From: Marinobacter salsuginis
GTDB lineage: Bacteria > Pseudomonadota > Gammaproteobacteria > Pseudomonadales > Oleiphilaceae
Assembly: GCF_009617755.1 (NCBI RefSeq)
Contig: NZ_BGZH01000001.1
Location: forward strand, 1,364,001 to 1,428,000
Direction: 5' to 3'
DNA length: 64,000 nt
Under the pieces are notes generated by a model. That model made no database searches and was not told the origin of the DNA. It saw only the letters and a program-made list of their open reading frames with translations. A program made the translations under genes and the position numbers. Positions within the stretch are counted from its first letter, which is position 1; the number at the start of each line of letters is the position of its first letter. Positions 1 to 12,485 of this stretch are shown one piece after another.

Positions 1-1678
1 CGTAGCAGCTGTCGATGATATTCCGGACTTCCTCATCAATGCGCTGGGCCGTCTCCGGCGAATACACCGTCTGGGACTGGCCCGCAGAGCGTCCGAGGAA
101 AGGCTCTTCACTGTCGGTATCGTACTGCAAAGGCCCAAGTTTCTCGGACAGACCCCAGCGAGTCACCATGTTCCGCGCCAGGCTGGTCGCCCGCTCAATG
201 TCGTTGGACGCACCAGTGGTAACGCCGTCAAAGCCGAGTGTCAGCTCTTCTGCGATACGACCACCGAACAAGCTGCAGATGGAGCTGATCAGGAAGCGCT
301 TGCTGTGGCTGTACTTGTCCTCTTCGGGGAGGAACATGGTGACACCCAGAGCACGACCGCGAGGGATAATACTCACTTTGTAGACCGGATCGTGTTCCGG
401 CATCAGCCGGCCGACAATCGCGTGCCCGGACTCGTGATACGCCGTGTTGCGCTTTTCCTTCTCGCTCATCACCATGGACTTACGCTCGGCACCCATCATG
501 ATTTTGTCTTTGGCGAGTTCGAATTCTTCCATGGACACCAGACGCTGGTTGCGACGGGCCGCAAACAGAGCTGCCTCATTGACCAGGTTAGCGAGGTCCG
601 CACCGGAGAACCCGGGCGTGCCGCGAGCAATCAGAACCGGCTCCACGCCGTCAGCCAGGGGCACTTTCTTCATGTGCACCTTGAGGATCTGCTCACGACC
701 AATGATGTCTGGCAGGCCAACAACAACCTGACGGTCAAAACGGCCCGGACGCAACAGTGCCGGGTCAAGAACGTCCGGACGGTTGGTTGCAGCAATGACG
801 ATAACGCCTTCGTTACCCTCAAAACCGTCCATCTCAACCAGCAACTGGTTCAGGGTCTGCTCACGCTCGTCGTGACCACCGCCCATGCCGGCACCACGAT
901 GGCGGCCGACAGCGTCGATCTCGTCAATAAAGATAATGCAGGGGCTCTGCTTCTTGGCCTGCTCGAACATGTCGCGAACCCGGGACGCGCCCACACCCAC
1001 GAACATCTCGACAAAGTCAGAACCAGAGATGGAGAAGAACGGCACCTTCGCCTCGCCGGCAATGGCCTTGGCAAGCAGGGTCTTACCCGTACCAGGCTGG
1101 CCGACCATCAGAACGCCCTTCGGAATACTGCCACCGAGGCGCTGAAACTTGCTCGGATCCCGGAGGAAGTCCACCAGCTCTTTCACGTCTTCCTTGGCCT
1201 CATCAACACCGGCCACGTCCGCGAAGGTGGTCTTGATCTGGTCTTCGCTCATCAGGCGCGCCTTGCTCTTGCCGAACGACATGGGGCCTTTGCCGCCACC
1301 GCCGCCCTGCATCTGGCGCATGAAGAACACAAACAGTGCGATGATGATCAGTATCGGGAACGCAGCCACCAGCAGCTGAGTCCACAGGCTCTGGCGCTCA
1401 GGCTCCTTACCAATGACCTCGACGTTGTTTGCGAGCAGATCGTCCATCAGCTTGTTGTCAGACACCTGAGGACGGATTGTCTGGAACTGGGAGCCGTCAC
1501 CACGGGTACCCTGAACCTGCAACCCATCAATTGTGACCTGACGGACCTGGCCTTGCTGGACCATCTCCACAAACTGGGAATAGTTGACTTGTTGGCCGGT
1601 GGTGGTGGGAGAGAAATTCTGAAACACCATCAGCAGCACGGCGGCTATGATTAGCCAGAGAACCAGATTTTTTGCCAT
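1..1678 (-). CDS. ftsH: ATP-dependent zinc metalloprotease FtsH (C-terminus beyond window)
   Basis: Membrane-anchored AAA+ protease that degrades unassembled membrane proteins and short-lived regulators in the cytoplasm. About 559 codons are present. Two membrane segments (about residues 5-20 and 100-120) flank a periplasmic loop and are followed by a glycine-rich linker. The Walker A motif is at about 193-200, the Walker B stretch reads IIFIDEID, the SRH arginines are in RPGRFDR, and the zinc site is HESGH at about 415. Walker A reads GQPGTGKT where E. coli FtsH has GPPGTGKT. The C-terminal coiled region is cut off by the window edge. The start is the ATG just after the 398-bp gap that separates it from divergent yhbY. 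rlmE, which usually sits directly upstream of ftsH, is not there. Confidence 0.97.
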   Translation of the reverse strand, partial: MAKNLVLWLIIAAVLLMVFQNFSPTTTGQQVNYSQFVEMVQQGQVRQVTIDGLQVQGTRGDGSQFQTIRPQVSDNKLMDDLLANNVEVIGKEPERQSLWTQLLVAAFPILIIIALFVFFMRQMQGGGGGKGPMSFGKSKARLMSEDQIKTTFADVAGVDEAKEDVKELVDFLRDPSKFQRLGGSIPKGVLMVGQPGTGKTLLAKAIAGEAKVPFFSISGSDFVEMFVGVGASRVRDMFEQAKKQSPCIIFIDEIDAVGRHRGAGMGGGHDEREQTLNQLLVEMDGFEGNEGVIVIAATNRPDVLDPALLRPGRFDRQVVVGLPDIIGREQILKVHMKKVPLADGVEPVLIARGTPGFSGADLANLVNEAALFAARRNQRLVSMEEFELAKDKIMMGAERKSMVMSEKEKRNTAYHESGHAIVGRLMPEHDPVYKVSIIPRGRALGVTMFLPEEDKYSHSKRFLISSICSLFGGRIAEELTLGFDGVTTGASNDIERATSLARNMVTRWGLSEKLGPLQYDTDSEEPFLGRSAGQSQTVYSPETAQRIDEEVRNIIDSCY

Positions 1679-2076
1679 ATCGTTCAAGGATCATCACCTG
1701 TGAATTGAAGGGAATGCCTTTCGCAAAGCACCCTTTTCCGACACCTTACACCAATTGTACGCCCGTCCACCAGAAACGGCCCATCCGTATCGGCCACAAA
1801 CCACGCACAACTAACTTCGATGAAAAGTACCCTTTAACCCTCATAGTGGGTGCCATATCTGAAATTACAACAGCAACCCAGAATATGGCTCCGTTCGTTC
1901 GAGCATTTTGACCCGTCGCCCCCGGATTGGTTCCTTCAGCCTGCAGCAACCACGTTGGTACGTGTTAACGGCCATTTTTACAGCAGGGCGATCTGGTACA
2001 ATTCTGCGATTATACGTTTGAGTCAGCACTTTCGCCGCTGACCTTTTGTTAATTGCACCGATAAAGAGATTACATC
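1679..2076. promoter_or_regulatory. Divergent ftsH / yhbY intergenic region
   Basis: A 398-bp gap with no convincing gene; the short ORFs in it resemble nothing I know. On the + strand TACAAT at 1997-2002 is a good -10 for yhbY, about 75 bp before its ATG, but no clear -35 precedes it. I see no obvious ftsH promoter. In many gammaproteobacteria rlmE (about 200 codons) lies between these genes; the gap is too short to hold it and contains no methyltransferase motif. Confidence 0.4.
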
Positions 2077-2388
2077 ATGAGTCTGTCACCGGAACAGCGC
2101 CGGGAATACCGGGCCATTGCCCACAACCTCAAGCCCGTCATCATCGTAGGCGACAAAGGCCTGTCCGAAGGACTCCAGGAAGAACTGGAGCGCGCACTGA
2201 ACGATCACGAGCTGATCAAGATCAAGGTGGCCAGCCAGGATCGTGAAGCGAGGCAGGAAGCTATTACGGCCCTGTGCGAGTCCTCCGGCGCCGAGTTGGT
2301 CCAGACCATCGGAAAGATCGCCGTTATTTTGCGTCGGGCCAAGCAGCCCAACCCCAAGCTTTCCAACCTGTTGCGCCACAAGCACTGA
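2077..2388 (+). CDS. yhbY: YhbY family CRM-domain RNA-binding protein
   Basis: A 103-residue single-domain CRM protein. YhbY associates with pre-50S ribosomal particles and is thought to assist large-subunit assembly. The family core is visible in the basic N-terminus, the KPVIIVGDKGL segment (the GxxG-type RNA-binding loop) and the C-terminal QTIGKIAVILRR strand. Length is typical (about 97-105). It is divergent from ftsH as in E. coli. An AAGAGA purine stretch precedes the ATG, and a bidirectional terminator follows about 25 bp after the stop. Confidence 0.93.
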   Translation: MSLSPEQRREYRAIAHNLKPVIIVGDKGLSEGLQEELERALNDHELIKIKVASQDREARQEAITALCESSGAELVQTIGKIAVILRRAKQPNPKLSNLLRHKH

Positions 2389-2412
2389 CCTGACGCCAGG
2401 GGAAGCAGGAAC

Positions 2413-2450
2413 AAAAAAGCCGGCTGGGGAAACCCGAGCCGGCTTTTTGT
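2413..2450. terminator. Bidirectional intrinsic terminator between yhbY and greA
   Basis: The 8-bp arms AGCCGGCT (2418-2425 and 2437-2444) are separated by an 11-nt loop, with an A-run before and a T-run after. It should terminate both convergent transcripts, yhbY rightward and the carAB-greA run leftward. Confidence 0.88.
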
Positions 2451-2465
2451 TACCTGCAGATCGGA

Positions 2466-2945
2466 TCAGACGTATTCGACCTGCTCGATCTCGTATTCCA
2501 CGGTACCGGAAGGCACGCGAATGGCAACCACATCGCCTTCGCTCTTGCCCACCAGCGCCCGGGCAATGGGAGAAGAGATCGACAGCTTACCCGCCTTGAT
2601 ATCCGCCTCATCCTCACCAACGATCTTGTAGGTTACCTGCTCGTCGGTGTCCATGTTCAGCAGATGCACCGTGGTACCGAAGATCACCTTGCCGGTGTTC
2701 TCCATGGTGGTCACGTCGATAACCTGAGCAGCTGAGAGCTTGCCTTCGATTTCCTGAATCCGGCCTTCAATAAAGCTCTGTTGCTCTCGGGCAGCGTGGT
2801 ATTCGGCGTTCTCTTTCAGGTCGCCGTGTTCACGGGCATCGGCAATCGCCGCAATAACCCGCGGACGGTCCTCGGACTTCAGCTTCTGAAGCTCCTCGCG
2901 GAGGCGGGTTTCGCCCGCCTTTGTCATCGGTACTCTGTCAGCCAT
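2466..2945 (-). CDS. greA: Transcription elongation factor GreA
   Basis: A 159-residue factor that rescues backtracked RNA polymerase by stimulating transcript cleavage through the secondary channel. The N-terminal coiled-coil hairpin with acidic tip ([14 protein letters not shown]) is followed by the FKBP-like C-terminal domain ([14 protein letters not shown]). I chose the ATG at 2945 ([11 protein letters not shown]), which gives the usual length of about 158; the frame is open further upstream but only inside carB. It starts 4 bp after the carB stop, so it is translated from the car transcript, as in pseudomonads. Confidence 0.96.
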   Translation of the reverse strand: MADRVPMTKAGETRLREELQKLKSEDRPRVIAAIADAREHGDLKENAEYHAAREQQSFIEGRIQEIEGKLSAAQVIDVTTMENTGKVIFGTTVHLLNMDTDEQVTYKIVGEDEADIKAGKLSISSPIARALVGKSEGDVVAIRVPSGTVEYEIEQVEYV

Positions 2946-2949
2946 AGTC

Positions 2950-5900
2950 TCACTTTCCTGCGTGAAGATCCTGGAGGCGGCGTACAGTGCGCTCCGGGCC
3001 AAACTTGATGGCCCGGCAGAAGGCTTCGCCGCCCGCCAGTGTTGTTGTGTAGGTCACCTTGGTCTGCAAGGCCGACTGGCGGATCTGCGCTGAGTCGGAA
3101 ATAGCCTTACGACCTTCAGTGGTATTGATGATCAGCTGAACCTGACCGTTCTTGATGGCATCCACAATATGCGGACGCCCCTCACGGACCTTGTTCACCC
3201 GATCCACCTCGATTCCGGCCTCTTTCAGGGCCTTGGCGGTGCCGGTGGTGGCAATCAGCTTGAATCCGGCTTCCACCAGGTCCCGCGCCACCTTGGCGGC
3301 GCCCGGCTTGTCCACATCCCGTACGGACATGAAGGCGGTGCCTTTGGCAGGCAGACGCTCGCCCACCGCCAGGGCGGCCTTGGCAAAGGCCTCATCAAAG
3401 CTGTCACCCAGGCCCATGACCTCACCGGTCGACTTCATTTCCGGCCCCAGGATCGGATCCACCGCCGGGAACTTGTTGAACGGGAATACCGATTCTTTCA
3501 CCGCGTAGTAACGCGGGATGATTTCCTGGGTGAAGCCCAGTCCGGCCAGGGTCTTGCCGGCCATGACCCGGGCGGCGACTTTGGCCAGGGACACACCGAT
3601 GGCCTTGGAGACGAACGGCACGGTCCGGGAGGCCCGCGGGTTTACCTCGATCACGTAGATCTCACCATCCTGCCAGGCCAGCTGCACGTTCATCAGGCCG
3701 ATCACGTCCAGCTCGATGGCCATCTTCTTGACCGCATCGCGCATCTCGTCCTGAACCTGCTGGGACAGGGTGTACGGCGGCAGTGAACAGGCGGAATCGC
3801 CGGAGTGCACCCCGGCCTGCTCGATGTGCTGCATGATGCCGCCAATCACCACATCTTTACCGTCGGAGATGGCGTCAATGTCCACCTCGATAGCGGCATT
3901 GAGGAAGTGGTCGAGCAGCACGGGGCTGTCGTTGGAGACCAGCACCGCGTTGCGCATGTAGCGCACCAGCTCTTCCTCGTCATAGACGATTTCCATGGCC
4001 CGGCCGCCCAGCACGTAGGACGGGCGAACCACCAGCGGGTAACCGATTTCCCGGGCCGCCAGGATGCCTTCCTCGTGGCTGCGCACGGTGGCGTTCTCCG
4101 GCTGTTTCAGCCCCAGGCGCTGGATCATCTGCTGGAACCGTTCCCGGTCCTCGGCGCGGTCGATGGCGTCCGGGCTGGTGCCGATGATGGGTACGCCGGC
4201 CGCTTCCAGGCCACGGGCCAGTTTCAGCGGGGTCTGGCCGCCGTACTGGACAATCACGCCCTTGGGCTTCTCGACGTGGATGATTTCCAGCACGTCTTCC
4301 AGGGTGATCGGCTCGAAGTACAACCGGTCGGAGGTGTCGTAGTCAGTGGACACGGTCTCCGGGTTGCAGTTGATCATGATGGTTTCGTAGCCGTCTTCAC
4401 GCATGGCCAGGGCCGCGTGAACACAACAGTAGTCAAACTCGATGCCCTGCCCGATCCGGTTGGGGCCACCACCAATCACTACGATCTTCTCTCGATCGCT
4501 GGCGTCGGCCTCGCACTCTTCCTCATAGGTGGAGTACATGTAGGCGGTGTCGGAGGCAAACTCGGCGGCACAGGTATCCACGCGCTTGTAAACCGGGCGG
4601 ATGCCCAGGTCGTGGCGCAGTTTGCGCAGGCTTACCTCGGAGATGCCCAGCAGTTTGGCCAGGCGGGCGTCGGAGAAGCCCTTGCGCTTGAGGCGGAACA
4701 GGGTGGCTTGGTCAATGTCGGCCTTGCCGGCACTCTTCAGGGCCTGCTCTTCTTTGATCAAGTCTTCAATCTGCACCAGGTACCAGGGGTCCACCTTGGT
4801 GTGAGCGAATACGTCCTCGACACTCATGCCGGCCCGGAAGGCGTCACCGATGTACCAGACGCGATCGGCTCCAGGAACGTTCAGTTCCCGGGTCAGGGTT
4901 TCCCGGGCGTTTTCCGAGGTCAGTTCTTCCAGCTTTTCATCAAAGCCTTCGGAGCCTACTTCCAGGCCGCGCAGGGCTTTCTGCAGGGACTCCTGGAAGG
5001 TCCGACCGATGGCCATGACCTCACCCACCGATTTCATCTGGGTGGTCAGGCGGGCGTCAGCCTGGGGGAACTTCTCGAAGGTGAACCGCGGGATCTTGGT
5101 GACCACGTAGTCGATGGACGGCTCGAACGAGGCCGGGGTGACGCCGCCGGTGATTTCGTTGCGCAGTTCGTCCAGGGTGTAGCCCACGGCCAGTTTGGCG
5201 GCGACCTTGGCGATCGGGAAGCCGGTGGCCTTGGAGGCCAGGGCCGAGGAACGGGACACTCGCGGGTTCATCTCGATCACGACCATACGGCCGGTGTCCG
5301 GGTTGATGCCGAACTGGACGTTGGAACCGCCGGTTTCCACACCGATCTCACGCAGGACCGCCAGGGAGGCGTTCCGCATGATCTGGTATTCCTTGTCGGT
5401 GAGGGTCTGGGCCGGGGCCACGGTGATGGAATCCCCGGTGTGCACGCCCATGGCGTCGAAGTTCTCGATGGCGCAGACGATGATGCAGTTGTCGTTCTTG
5501 TCGCGGACAACTTCCATCTCGTACTCTTTCCAGCCGATCAGGGATTCGTCGATCAGCAGTTCGTTGGTGGGCGACAGGTCCAGGCCACGGGTACAGATTT
5601 CTTCGAATTCGTCGCGGTTGTACGCGATACCACCGCCGGAGCCACCCATGGTGAAGGAGGGGCGGATGATGCACGGGAAGCCGATGTCGTCGGCCACTTT
5701 CCAGGCTTCTTCCATGGAGTGGGCGATGGTGGCGCGGGGGCATTCCAGGCCGATCTTCTTCATGGCCTTGTCGAAGCGGTCCCGGTCTTCGGCTTTGTCG
5801 ATGGTGTCCGCGTTGGCGCCGATCATTTCCACGCCGTGTTTTTCCAGGATGCCGTGGCGCTCAAGATCCAGGGCGCAGTTCAGTGCGGTCTGGCCGCCCA

Positions 5901-6168
5901 TGGTCGGCAGCAGCGCATCCGGCTGCTCTTTCTCGATGATCTTCTCGACAGTCTTCCAGGTGATCGGCTCGATGTAAGTGGCATCGGCCATGACCGGGTC
6001 GGTCATGATGGTGGCCGGGTTGGAGTTCACCAGGATGACCCGGTAGCCCTCTTCGCGCAGCGCCTTGCAGGCCTGGGCTCCGGAGTAATCAAACTCGCAC
6101 GCCTGCCCGATCACGATGGGGCCGGCGCCCAGGATCAGGATGCTTTGGATGTCGGTACGTTTTGGCAT
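2950..6168 (-). CDS. carB: Carbamoyl-phosphate synthase large subunit
   Basis: A 1072-residue synthetase subunit that makes carbamoyl phosphate from bicarbonate, glutamine-derived ammonia and two ATP, for arginine and pyrimidine synthesis. Two homologous ATP-grasp halves are evident: the first opens with [20 protein letters not shown], the second near residue 555 with [18 protein letters not shown]. An oligomerisation region lies between them and a C-terminal MGS-like allosteric domain begins near 935. Both halves carry the ExNPRxSR metal-site motif ([19 protein letters not shown]). It lies 80 bp downstream of carA and 4 bp upstream of greA. Length is standard. Confidence 0.98.
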   Translation of the reverse strand: MPKRTDIQSILILGAGPIVIGQACEFDYSGAQACKALREEGYRVILVNSNPATIMTDPVMADATYIEPITWKTVEKIIEKEQPDALLPTMGGQTALNCALDLERHGILEKHGVEMIGANADTIDKAEDRDRFDKAMKKIGLECPRATIAHSMEEAWKVADDIGFPCIIRPSFTMGGSGGGIAYNRDEFEEICTRGLDLSPTNELLIDESLIGWKEYEMEVVRDKNDNCIIVCAIENFDAMGVHTGDSITVAPAQTLTDKEYQIMRNASLAVLREIGVETGGSNVQFGINPDTGRMVVIEMNPRVSRSSALASKATGFPIAKVAAKLAVGYTLDELRNEITGGVTPASFEPSIDYVVTKIPRFTFEKFPQADARLTTQMKSVGEVMAIGRTFQESLQKALRGLEVGSEGFDEKLEELTSENARETLTRELNVPGADRVWYIGDAFRAGMSVEDVFAHTKVDPWYLVQIEDLIKEEQALKSAGKADIDQATLFRLKRKGFSDARLAKLLGISEVSLRKLRHDLGIRPVYKRVDTCAAEFASDTAYMYSTYEEECEADASDREKIVVIGGGPNRIGQGIEFDYCCVHAALAMREDGYETIMINCNPETVSTDYDTSDRLYFEPITLEDVLEIIHVEKPKGVIVQYGGQTPLKLARGLEAAGVPIIGTSPDAIDRAEDRERFQQMIQRLGLKQPENATVRSHEEGILAAREIGYPLVVRPSYVLGGRAMEIVYDEEELVRYMRNAVLVSNDSPVLLDHFLNAAIEVDIDAISDGKDVVIGGIMQHIEQAGVHSGDSACSLPPYTLSQQVQDEMRDAVKKMAIELDVIGLMNVQLAWQDGEIYVIEVNPRASRTVPFVSKAIGVSLAKVAARVMAGKTLAGLGFTQEIIPRYYAVKESVFPFNKFPAVDPILGPEMKSTGEVMGLGDSFDEAFAKAALAVGERLPAKGTAFMSVRDVDKPGAAKVARDLVEAGFKLIATTGTAKALKEAGIEVDRVNKVREGRPHIVDAIKNGQVQLIINTTEGRKAISDSAQIRQSALQTKVTYTTTLAGGEAFCRAIKFGPERTVRRLQDLHAGK

Positions 6169-6248
6169 GTCTTGGTAAACCTGTCAGCAACTTTTGAATT
6201 CTTGCAGCGCTACATATGGCGCCCGTGAGCTTTCCGTGGCGATCGACC

Positions 6249-7379
6249 TCAGGCCGATCGCGCTTCCATCAGGCGGATAAACTCGTCAAACAGCGGGGCC
6301 ACATCATGAGGACCGGGGCTGGCTTCCGGGTGCCCCTGGAAGCTGTAAGCTGGCTTGTCGGTCCGGCGGATGCCCTGCAGGGTACCGTCAAACAGGGACT
6401 TGTGAGTCGCCTCGACGTTGGCCGGCAGTGTTGCCTCATCCACGGCAAACCCGTGGTTCTGGCTGGTGATCATCACGGTTCCCTTGGCGATATCCTGCAC
6501 CGGATGGTTGGCGCCGTGGTGGCCATGGCCCATCTTCATGGTTTTCGCACCGCTAGCCAGGGCCAGCAGCTGGTGCCCCAGGCAAATGCCAAACACCGGG
6601 ATCTCGGTTTCCAGGACTTCCTTGATGGCGGTGATGGCGTAATCGCAGGGCTCGGGGTCACCGGGGCCGTTGGAAAGGAAGATCCCGTCCGGATTCATCG
6701 CCAGCACTTCGGAGGCCGGGGTCTGGGCCGGAACCACGGTAATGTCACAGCCGCGGGAGGCGAGCATGCGCAGGATGTTGAGCTTTACACCATAATCCCA
6801 GGCAACCACTTTGAACCGGGATTCCTTACGTTCACCGTAGCCCTCGCCCAGAGTCCACTCGGTCTCGCTCCAGGACCAGATCTTGTCGGAGGTAACTTCT
6901 TTCGCCAGATCCATGCCTTTCAGGCCGGGGAAGGCTTTGGCCAGCTCCAGCGCGCGCTCGGCGGTGGCGTTTTCTCCGGCCACGATGGCACCGTTCTGGG
7001 AACCTTTGTCCCGGAGGATGCGAGTAAGGCGACGGGTATCAATGTCAGCGATACCAACAATGTTGTTGCTTCGCAGGTAGTCGTCCAGGCTTCCCTTGCT
7101 GCGCCAGTTGCTGGCCAGCAGCGGCAGATCGCGAATAATCAGGCCGGCGGCCTGGATGCGGTCTGACTCGATGTCTTCTTCGTTCACACCGGTGTTACCA
7201 ATGTGCGGGTAAGTCAGGGTTACGATCTGGCGGGAGTAGGACGGGTCGGTCAGGATTTCCTGGTAGCCGGTCATGGCGGTGTTGAACACCACTTCACCGC
7301 TGGTTTCTCCGTCGGCGCCAATGGCGCTGCCGTAGAACAGGCTTCCGTCTGCGAGTGCAAGGATTGCGGGTGTGCTCAA
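6249..7379 (-). CDS. carA: Carbamoyl-phosphate synthase small (glutaminase) subunit
   Basis: The class I amidotransferase subunit that hydrolyses glutamine and channels ammonia to CarB. The N-terminal CPSase-small domain is followed by a triad glutaminase with nucleophile Cys in FGICLGHQ and the HPE near the C-terminus ([11 protein letters not shown]). I chose the TTG at 7379 (reads [12 protein letters not shown], the usual family N-terminus) because GAGG lies nine bases before it. The ATG 15 bases upstream (7394) actually contains this Shine-Dalgarno sequence, so it is the less likely start. First gene of a carA-carB-greA run; a terminator upstream separates it from dapB. Confidence 0.95.
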   Translation of the reverse strand: MSTPAILALADGSLFYGSAIGADGETSGEVVFNTAMTGYQEILTDPSYSRQIVTLTYPHIGNTGVNEEDIESDRIQAAGLIIRDLPLLASNWRSKGSLDDYLRSNNIVGIADIDTRRLTRILRDKGSQNGAIVAGENATAERALELAKAFPGLKGMDLAKEVTSDKIWSWSETEWTLGEGYGERKESRFKVVAWDYGVKLNILRMLASRGCDITVVPAQTPASEVLAMNPDGIFLSNGPGDPEPCDYAITAIKEVLETEIPVFGICLGHQLLALASGAKTMKMGHGHHGANHPVQDIAKGTVMITSQNHGFAVDEATLPANVEATHKSLFDGTLQGIRRTDKPAYSFQGHPEASPGPHDVAPLFDEFIRLMEARSA

Positions 7380-7448
7380 GGCTTGTATCCTCATCGAGTG
7401 GCGTATCGGTTCGTCACGAACAGGAACGCAAGCGCAAATTCAGGTTGC

Positions 7449-7487
7449 AAAAAAGCGAGACGGAGTCTTAACTCGGTCCCGCTTTTT
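7449..7487 (-). terminator. Intrinsic terminator downstream of dapB
   Basis: Read on the minus strand, a 16-bp stem (one G-U pair, one C-C mismatch) closes on a TAAG loop and ends in a run of T. It lies between the dapB stop and carA, so dapB and carAB are probably separate transcription units and the car promoter must lie in about 7395-7448. Confidence 0.75.
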
Positions 7488-7573
7488 CAGAAACTTTGTG
7501 CAAAGGTACGCTTGGTGCAGTCAAACCGCCTTATTGTAAAAAATATGGCGGTTTGTGTCCATGAGAAATGGAC

Positions 7574-9531
<1,958 letters not shown>

Positions 9532-9557
9532 GCTTTTAAAACCCTGTTTTTAAACGC

Positions 9558-9587
9558 GGAAAACGCGGGGAGCTCCCCGCGTTTTCC
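9558..9587 (-). repeat. Perfect 30-bp palindrome between dnaK and dnaJ
   Basis: Arms 9558-9572 and 9573-9587 are exact reverse complements with no spacer (GGAAAACGCGGGGAG and its complement). In the dnaK-dnaJ message this gives a very stable hairpin, followed only by mixed bases and a short TTT, so it is weak as a terminator. It may partly attenuate dnaJ or protect the dnaK 3' end, giving more DnaK than DnaJ. Confidence 0.7.
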
Positions 9588-9609
9588 AACTGCCTGATGT
9601 ACATCAGAT

Positions 9610-11535
9610 TTACCGCTTGTCGTCGTCTTTGACTTCTTCGAACTCAGCGTCGACGGCGTCGTCAGACTGCTGGCCCTGGGCCTGCTCCTGCCCACCGGCC
9701 TGCTGCGCCTGATCAGCCTGATCTGCATACATCTTCTGGGCCAGCTCGGAAGAGACTTCAGTCAGCTTCTGAGTCTTGGCTTCGATGTCTTCCTTGTCGG
9801 AACCTTCCAGAGCTTCTTCCAGCTCTTTGATGGAAGCCTCGATAGACTCTTTCTCGCTGTCGCTGACCTTGTCACCGGCATCTTTCAGGGTCTTGCGAAC
9901 GGCGTGAACCATTGCATCACCCTGGTTGCGCACCTGAACAAGCTCTTCGAACTTGCGATCTTCCTCGGCGTTGGCTTCGGCATCGCGAACCATCTTCTCG
10001 ATTTCATCATCGTTCAGACCGGAAGAGGCCTTGATCACGATGGACTGTTCCTTGCCAGTAGCCTTGTCCTTGGCGGACACGTTCAGAATACCGTTGGCGT
10101 CGATGTCGAAGGTAACTTCGATCTGCGGTACGCCACGGGGTGCCGGCGGAATGTCTGCCAGGTCGAAGCGGCCCAGAGACTTGTTCTGGTTCGCCTGCTT
10201 GCGCTCACCCTGAACCACGTGAATGGTCACGGCAGTCTGGTTGTCGTCCGCTGTGGAGAAGGTCTGCGACTTCTTGGTCGGAATCGTGGTGTTCTTCTCG
10301 ATCAGCGGAGTGGCCACGCCACCCATGGTTTCGATACCCAGGGTCAGCGGGGTTACGTCCAGCAGCAGCACGTCTTTCACGTCGCCAGACAGAACGGCTG
10401 CCTGGATCGCAGCACCCATGGCCACGGCTTCGTCCGGGTTAACGTCCTTACGGGCTTCTTTGCCGAAGAACTCTTTAACCTTCTCCTGAACCAGCGGCAT
10501 ACGGGTCTGACCGCCGACCAGGATAACCTCGTCGATTTCACCGGCCTTCATGCCTGCGTCTTCCAGAGCCACCTTACAGGGCTCAAGGCTGCGCTGGACC
10601 AGGTCTTCCACCAGGGATTCCAGCTTGGCACGGGTCAACTTCACGTTCATGTGCTTGGGCCCGGACGCATCGGCCGTGATGTACGGCAGGTTCACGTCGG
10701 TCTGCTGGCTGCTGGAAAGCTCGATTTTCGCTTTCTCGCCAGCTTCTTTCAGACGCTGCATCGCCAGGGAGTCGCCACGCAGGTCGATGCCGCTGTCTTT
10801 CTTGAACTGGTCTGCCAGGTACTCGATGATTTTCAGGTCGAAGTCTTCACCGCCGAGGAAGGTATCACCGTTGGTGGCCAGAACCTCGAACTGGTGCTCA
10901 CCGTCCACGTCGGCGATTTCGATGATGGACAGGTCGAAAGTACCACCGCCCAGGTCGTATACAGCCACGGTGCGGTCACCGCTCTTTTTGTCCAGGCCAT
11001 AGGCCAGGGCAGCCGCGGTCGGCTCGTTGATGATCCGCTTTACTTCCAGACCGGCGATCTTGCCTGCATCCTTGGTGGCCTGACGCTGGCTATCGTTGAA
11101 GTAGGCCGGAACGGTGATAACCGCTTCGGTCACTTTCTCACCCAGGTAGTCTTCTGCAGTCTTCTTCATTTTCTTGAGAACTTCTGCAGACACCTGCGGC
11201 GGCGCCATCTTTTCGCCTTTCACTTCTACCCAGGCGTCACCGTTGTCCGCCTTGGTAATTTTATAAGGCACCATCTTGATGTCTTTCTGAACAACATCGT
11301 CTTCGAAACGACGACCGATCAGACGCTTGATGGCGTACAGGGTATTGTTCGGGTTGGTTACCGCCTGACGCTTGGCTGACTGGCCCACCAGGGTTTCACC
11401 ATCATCGGTGTAGGCGATGATGGACGGGGTGGTGCGATCACCCTCGGCGTTTTCAATTACCTTCACCTTATCGCCATCCATGATGGCAACACAGGAGTTG
11501 GTCGTTCCCAGATCGATACCGATAATTTTGCTCAT
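9610..11535 (-). CDS. dnaK: Chaperone protein DnaK (Hsp70)
   Basis: A 641-residue ATP-dependent chaperone. The N-terminal actin-fold ATPase begins [15 protein letters not shown] and includes [15 protein letters not shown]. The interdomain linker is [14 protein letters not shown] (near 390), the beta-sandwich substrate domain runs to about 510, and the helical lid ends in a Gln/Gly-rich tail and acidic EEVKDDDK, typical of bacterial DnaK. It sits between grpE (91-bp gap) and dnaJ (78-bp gap) and is driven by the sigma-32 promoter upstream of grpE. A small hairpin (CGGAGG/CCTCCG, about 11565-11585) lies in the grpE-dnaK gap. Confidence 0.98.
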   Translation of the reverse strand: MSKIIGIDLGTTNSCVAIMDGDKVKVIENAEGDRTTPSIIAYTDDGETLVGQSAKRQAVTNPNNTLYAIKRLIGRRFEDDVVQKDIKMVPYKITKADNGDAWVEVKGEKMAPPQVSAEVLKKMKKTAEDYLGEKVTEAVITVPAYFNDSQRQATKDAGKIAGLEVKRIINEPTAAALAYGLDKKSGDRTVAVYDLGGGTFDLSIIEIADVDGEHQFEVLATNGDTFLGGEDFDLKIIEYLADQFKKDSGIDLRGDSLAMQRLKEAGEKAKIELSSSQQTDVNLPYITADASGPKHMNVKLTRAKLESLVEDLVQRSLEPCKVALEDAGMKAGEIDEVILVGGQTRMPLVQEKVKEFFGKEARKDVNPDEAVAMGAAIQAAVLSGDVKDVLLLDVTPLTLGIETMGGVATPLIEKNTTIPTKKSQTFSTADDNQTAVTIHVVQGERKQANQNKSLGRFDLADIPPAPRGVPQIEVTFDIDANGILNVSAKDKATGKEQSIVIKASSGLNDDEIEKMVRDAEANAEEDRKFEELVQVRNQGDAMVHAVRKTLKDAGDKVSDSEKESIEASIKELEEALEGSDKEDIEAKTQKLTEVSSELAQKMYADQADQAQQAGGQEQAQGQQSDDAVDAEFEEVKDDDKR

Positions 11536-11627
11536 TGAGTCACTCCAATTCTTCTGAATGCTTTCCCGGAGGGGATTAGCCTCCGCTTTCGCTATTTACT
11601 GGCTATATTGGCGCTTTAATCGGCTTT

Positions 11628-12230
11628 TCAAGCCTGCTCATCAATTTTTGGTGCGTCTTCCGCCTTGGCGACCATCACCATGGCCGGCCGCACAACCCGA
11701 CCATTCAGCAGATAGCCTTTCTGAACCACGGCAACCACACTGTTTGGCTCTGCATCAGGCGCGGGCACCATGGACATGGCTTCGTGCTGCTGGGGATCGA
11801 ACGGTTCGCCCACAGGGTTAAGCTGCTCAACGTTGAACTTCTTCAGACTGGACATGAACAGATTCAGTGTCATTTCCACACCTTCACGGATGGACGCAAC
11901 CAACTCGCCCGATTCCTCGTGCCCTTCAGTGCTCTCGACCGCCTTCTCAAGACTGTCCGCAACCGGCAGCAACTCCTTGACGAACTTTTCAAGGGCAAAC
12001 TTGTGAGCTTTCTCCACATCAATTTCGGCGCGACGCCGAACGTTCTGCATCTCCGCCTGGGAGCGCAGCATCTGCTCCTGAAACTCCTGAACCTGAGCCT
12101 TGAGCGCTTCCACTTCGGAGACTTCGCCGTTTTCTCCAGCCTCGCCTTCGGCTGATTGGGCTTCCTCTTTGGCAGCCTCGAGGGCTTCGTTCAGTTCCTC
12201 GTGCTCGTTCCGGTTCTCGTCAGTGCTCAT
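11628..12230 (-). CDS. grpE: Nucleotide exchange factor GrpE
   Basis: A 200-residue dimeric exchange factor for DnaK. The acidic low-complexity N-terminus (about 1-45) leads into a long coiled coil ([14 protein letters not shown] onward), then the four-helix bundle ([10 protein letters not shown]) and the C-terminal beta-wing, where [15 protein letters not shown] is diagnostic. First gene of the heat-shock operon. Its ATG is about 95 bp downstream of a near-consensus sigma-32 promoter. Divergent from recN. Confidence 0.97.
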   Translation of the reverse strand: MSTDENRNEHEELNEALEAAKEEAQSAEGEAGENGEVSEVEALKAQVQEFQEQMLRSQAEMQNVRRRAEIDVEKAHKFALEKFVKELLPVADSLEKAVESTEGHEESGELVASIREGVEMTLNLFMSSLKKFNVEQLNPVGEPFDPQQHEAMSMVPAPDAEPNSVVAVVQKGYLLNGRVVRPAMVMVAKAEDAPKIDEQA

Positions 12231-12324
12231 GGCTACTCCTGCTTGTTCGAATGCGGCCCACTATCAGTGGCCGGTTAAACATGGGCTCCGGCCGCAGCGA
12301 GCCGGAAAATGTCGTTGCGAACGG

Positions 12325-12351
12325 ATATGGGGCCCGCTCTTCAGGTTTCAA
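12325..12351 (-). promoter_or_regulatory. Sigma-32 (RpoH) heat-shock promoter of grpE-dnaK-dnaJ
   Basis: On the minus strand a TTGAAA -35 (12346-12351) is followed after 13 bp by CCCCATAT (12325-12332). Both hexamers and the spacing match the RpoH consensus (CTTGAA, 13-15 bp, CCCCAT-T). It lies 95-121 bp upstream of the grpE ATG, the expected position. Confidence 0.88.
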
Positions 12352-12393
12352 CCACCAATGCCTGCATTCCTGAAGAAAATCCCATCCGCCGAT

Positions 12394-12422
12394 TTGCAAA
12401 CAACAAAAACCCTGTATATATT
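12394..12422 (+). promoter_or_regulatory. Sigma-70 promoter of recN
   Basis: TTGCAA (12394-12399), a 17-bp spacer and TATATT (12417-12422). The -10 lies inside the first LexA box, the classic geometry for SOS repression. Confidence 0.7.
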
Positions 12423-12427
12423 CACAG
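12412..12427 (+). promoter_or_regulatory. LexA box 1 (recN operator)
   Basis: CTGT-N8-ACAG with AT-rich centre (CTGTATATATTCACAG), a perfect match to the gammaproteobacterial SOS box. It overlaps the recN -10. Confidence 0.92.
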
Positions 12428-12430
12428 CAA

Positions 12431-12446
12431 CTGTATACATTCACAG
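12431..12446 (+). promoter_or_regulatory. LexA box 2 (recN operator)
   Basis: A second perfect CTGT-N8-ACAG (CTGTATACATTCACAG), with its start 19 bp downstream of box 1's start. Tandem boxes imply tight repression, as for E. coli recN, which also has more than one box. Confidence 0.92.
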
Positions 12447-12485
12447 TGTTTTGCCGGTCTCAGGAAAAACGCGGAGGTTATCTGC

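Noticed and set aside
1672..1949. Short frames of 67-79 codons in the ftsH-yhbY gap
   Set aside because: No ribosome site, no family resemblance; checked specifically for RlmE sequence and found none.
3805..6228. 807-codon rightward open frame opposite carB
   Set aside because: It is the antisense shadow of a highly conserved carB. The protein is His/Gly/Asp-rich low complexity with no domain, a common artefact in GC-rich genes. The same holds for the long antisense frames opposite ftsH (305-1654), dnaK (9904-11379), mqo (29101-30639) and the ATP-grasp gene (27781-29019).
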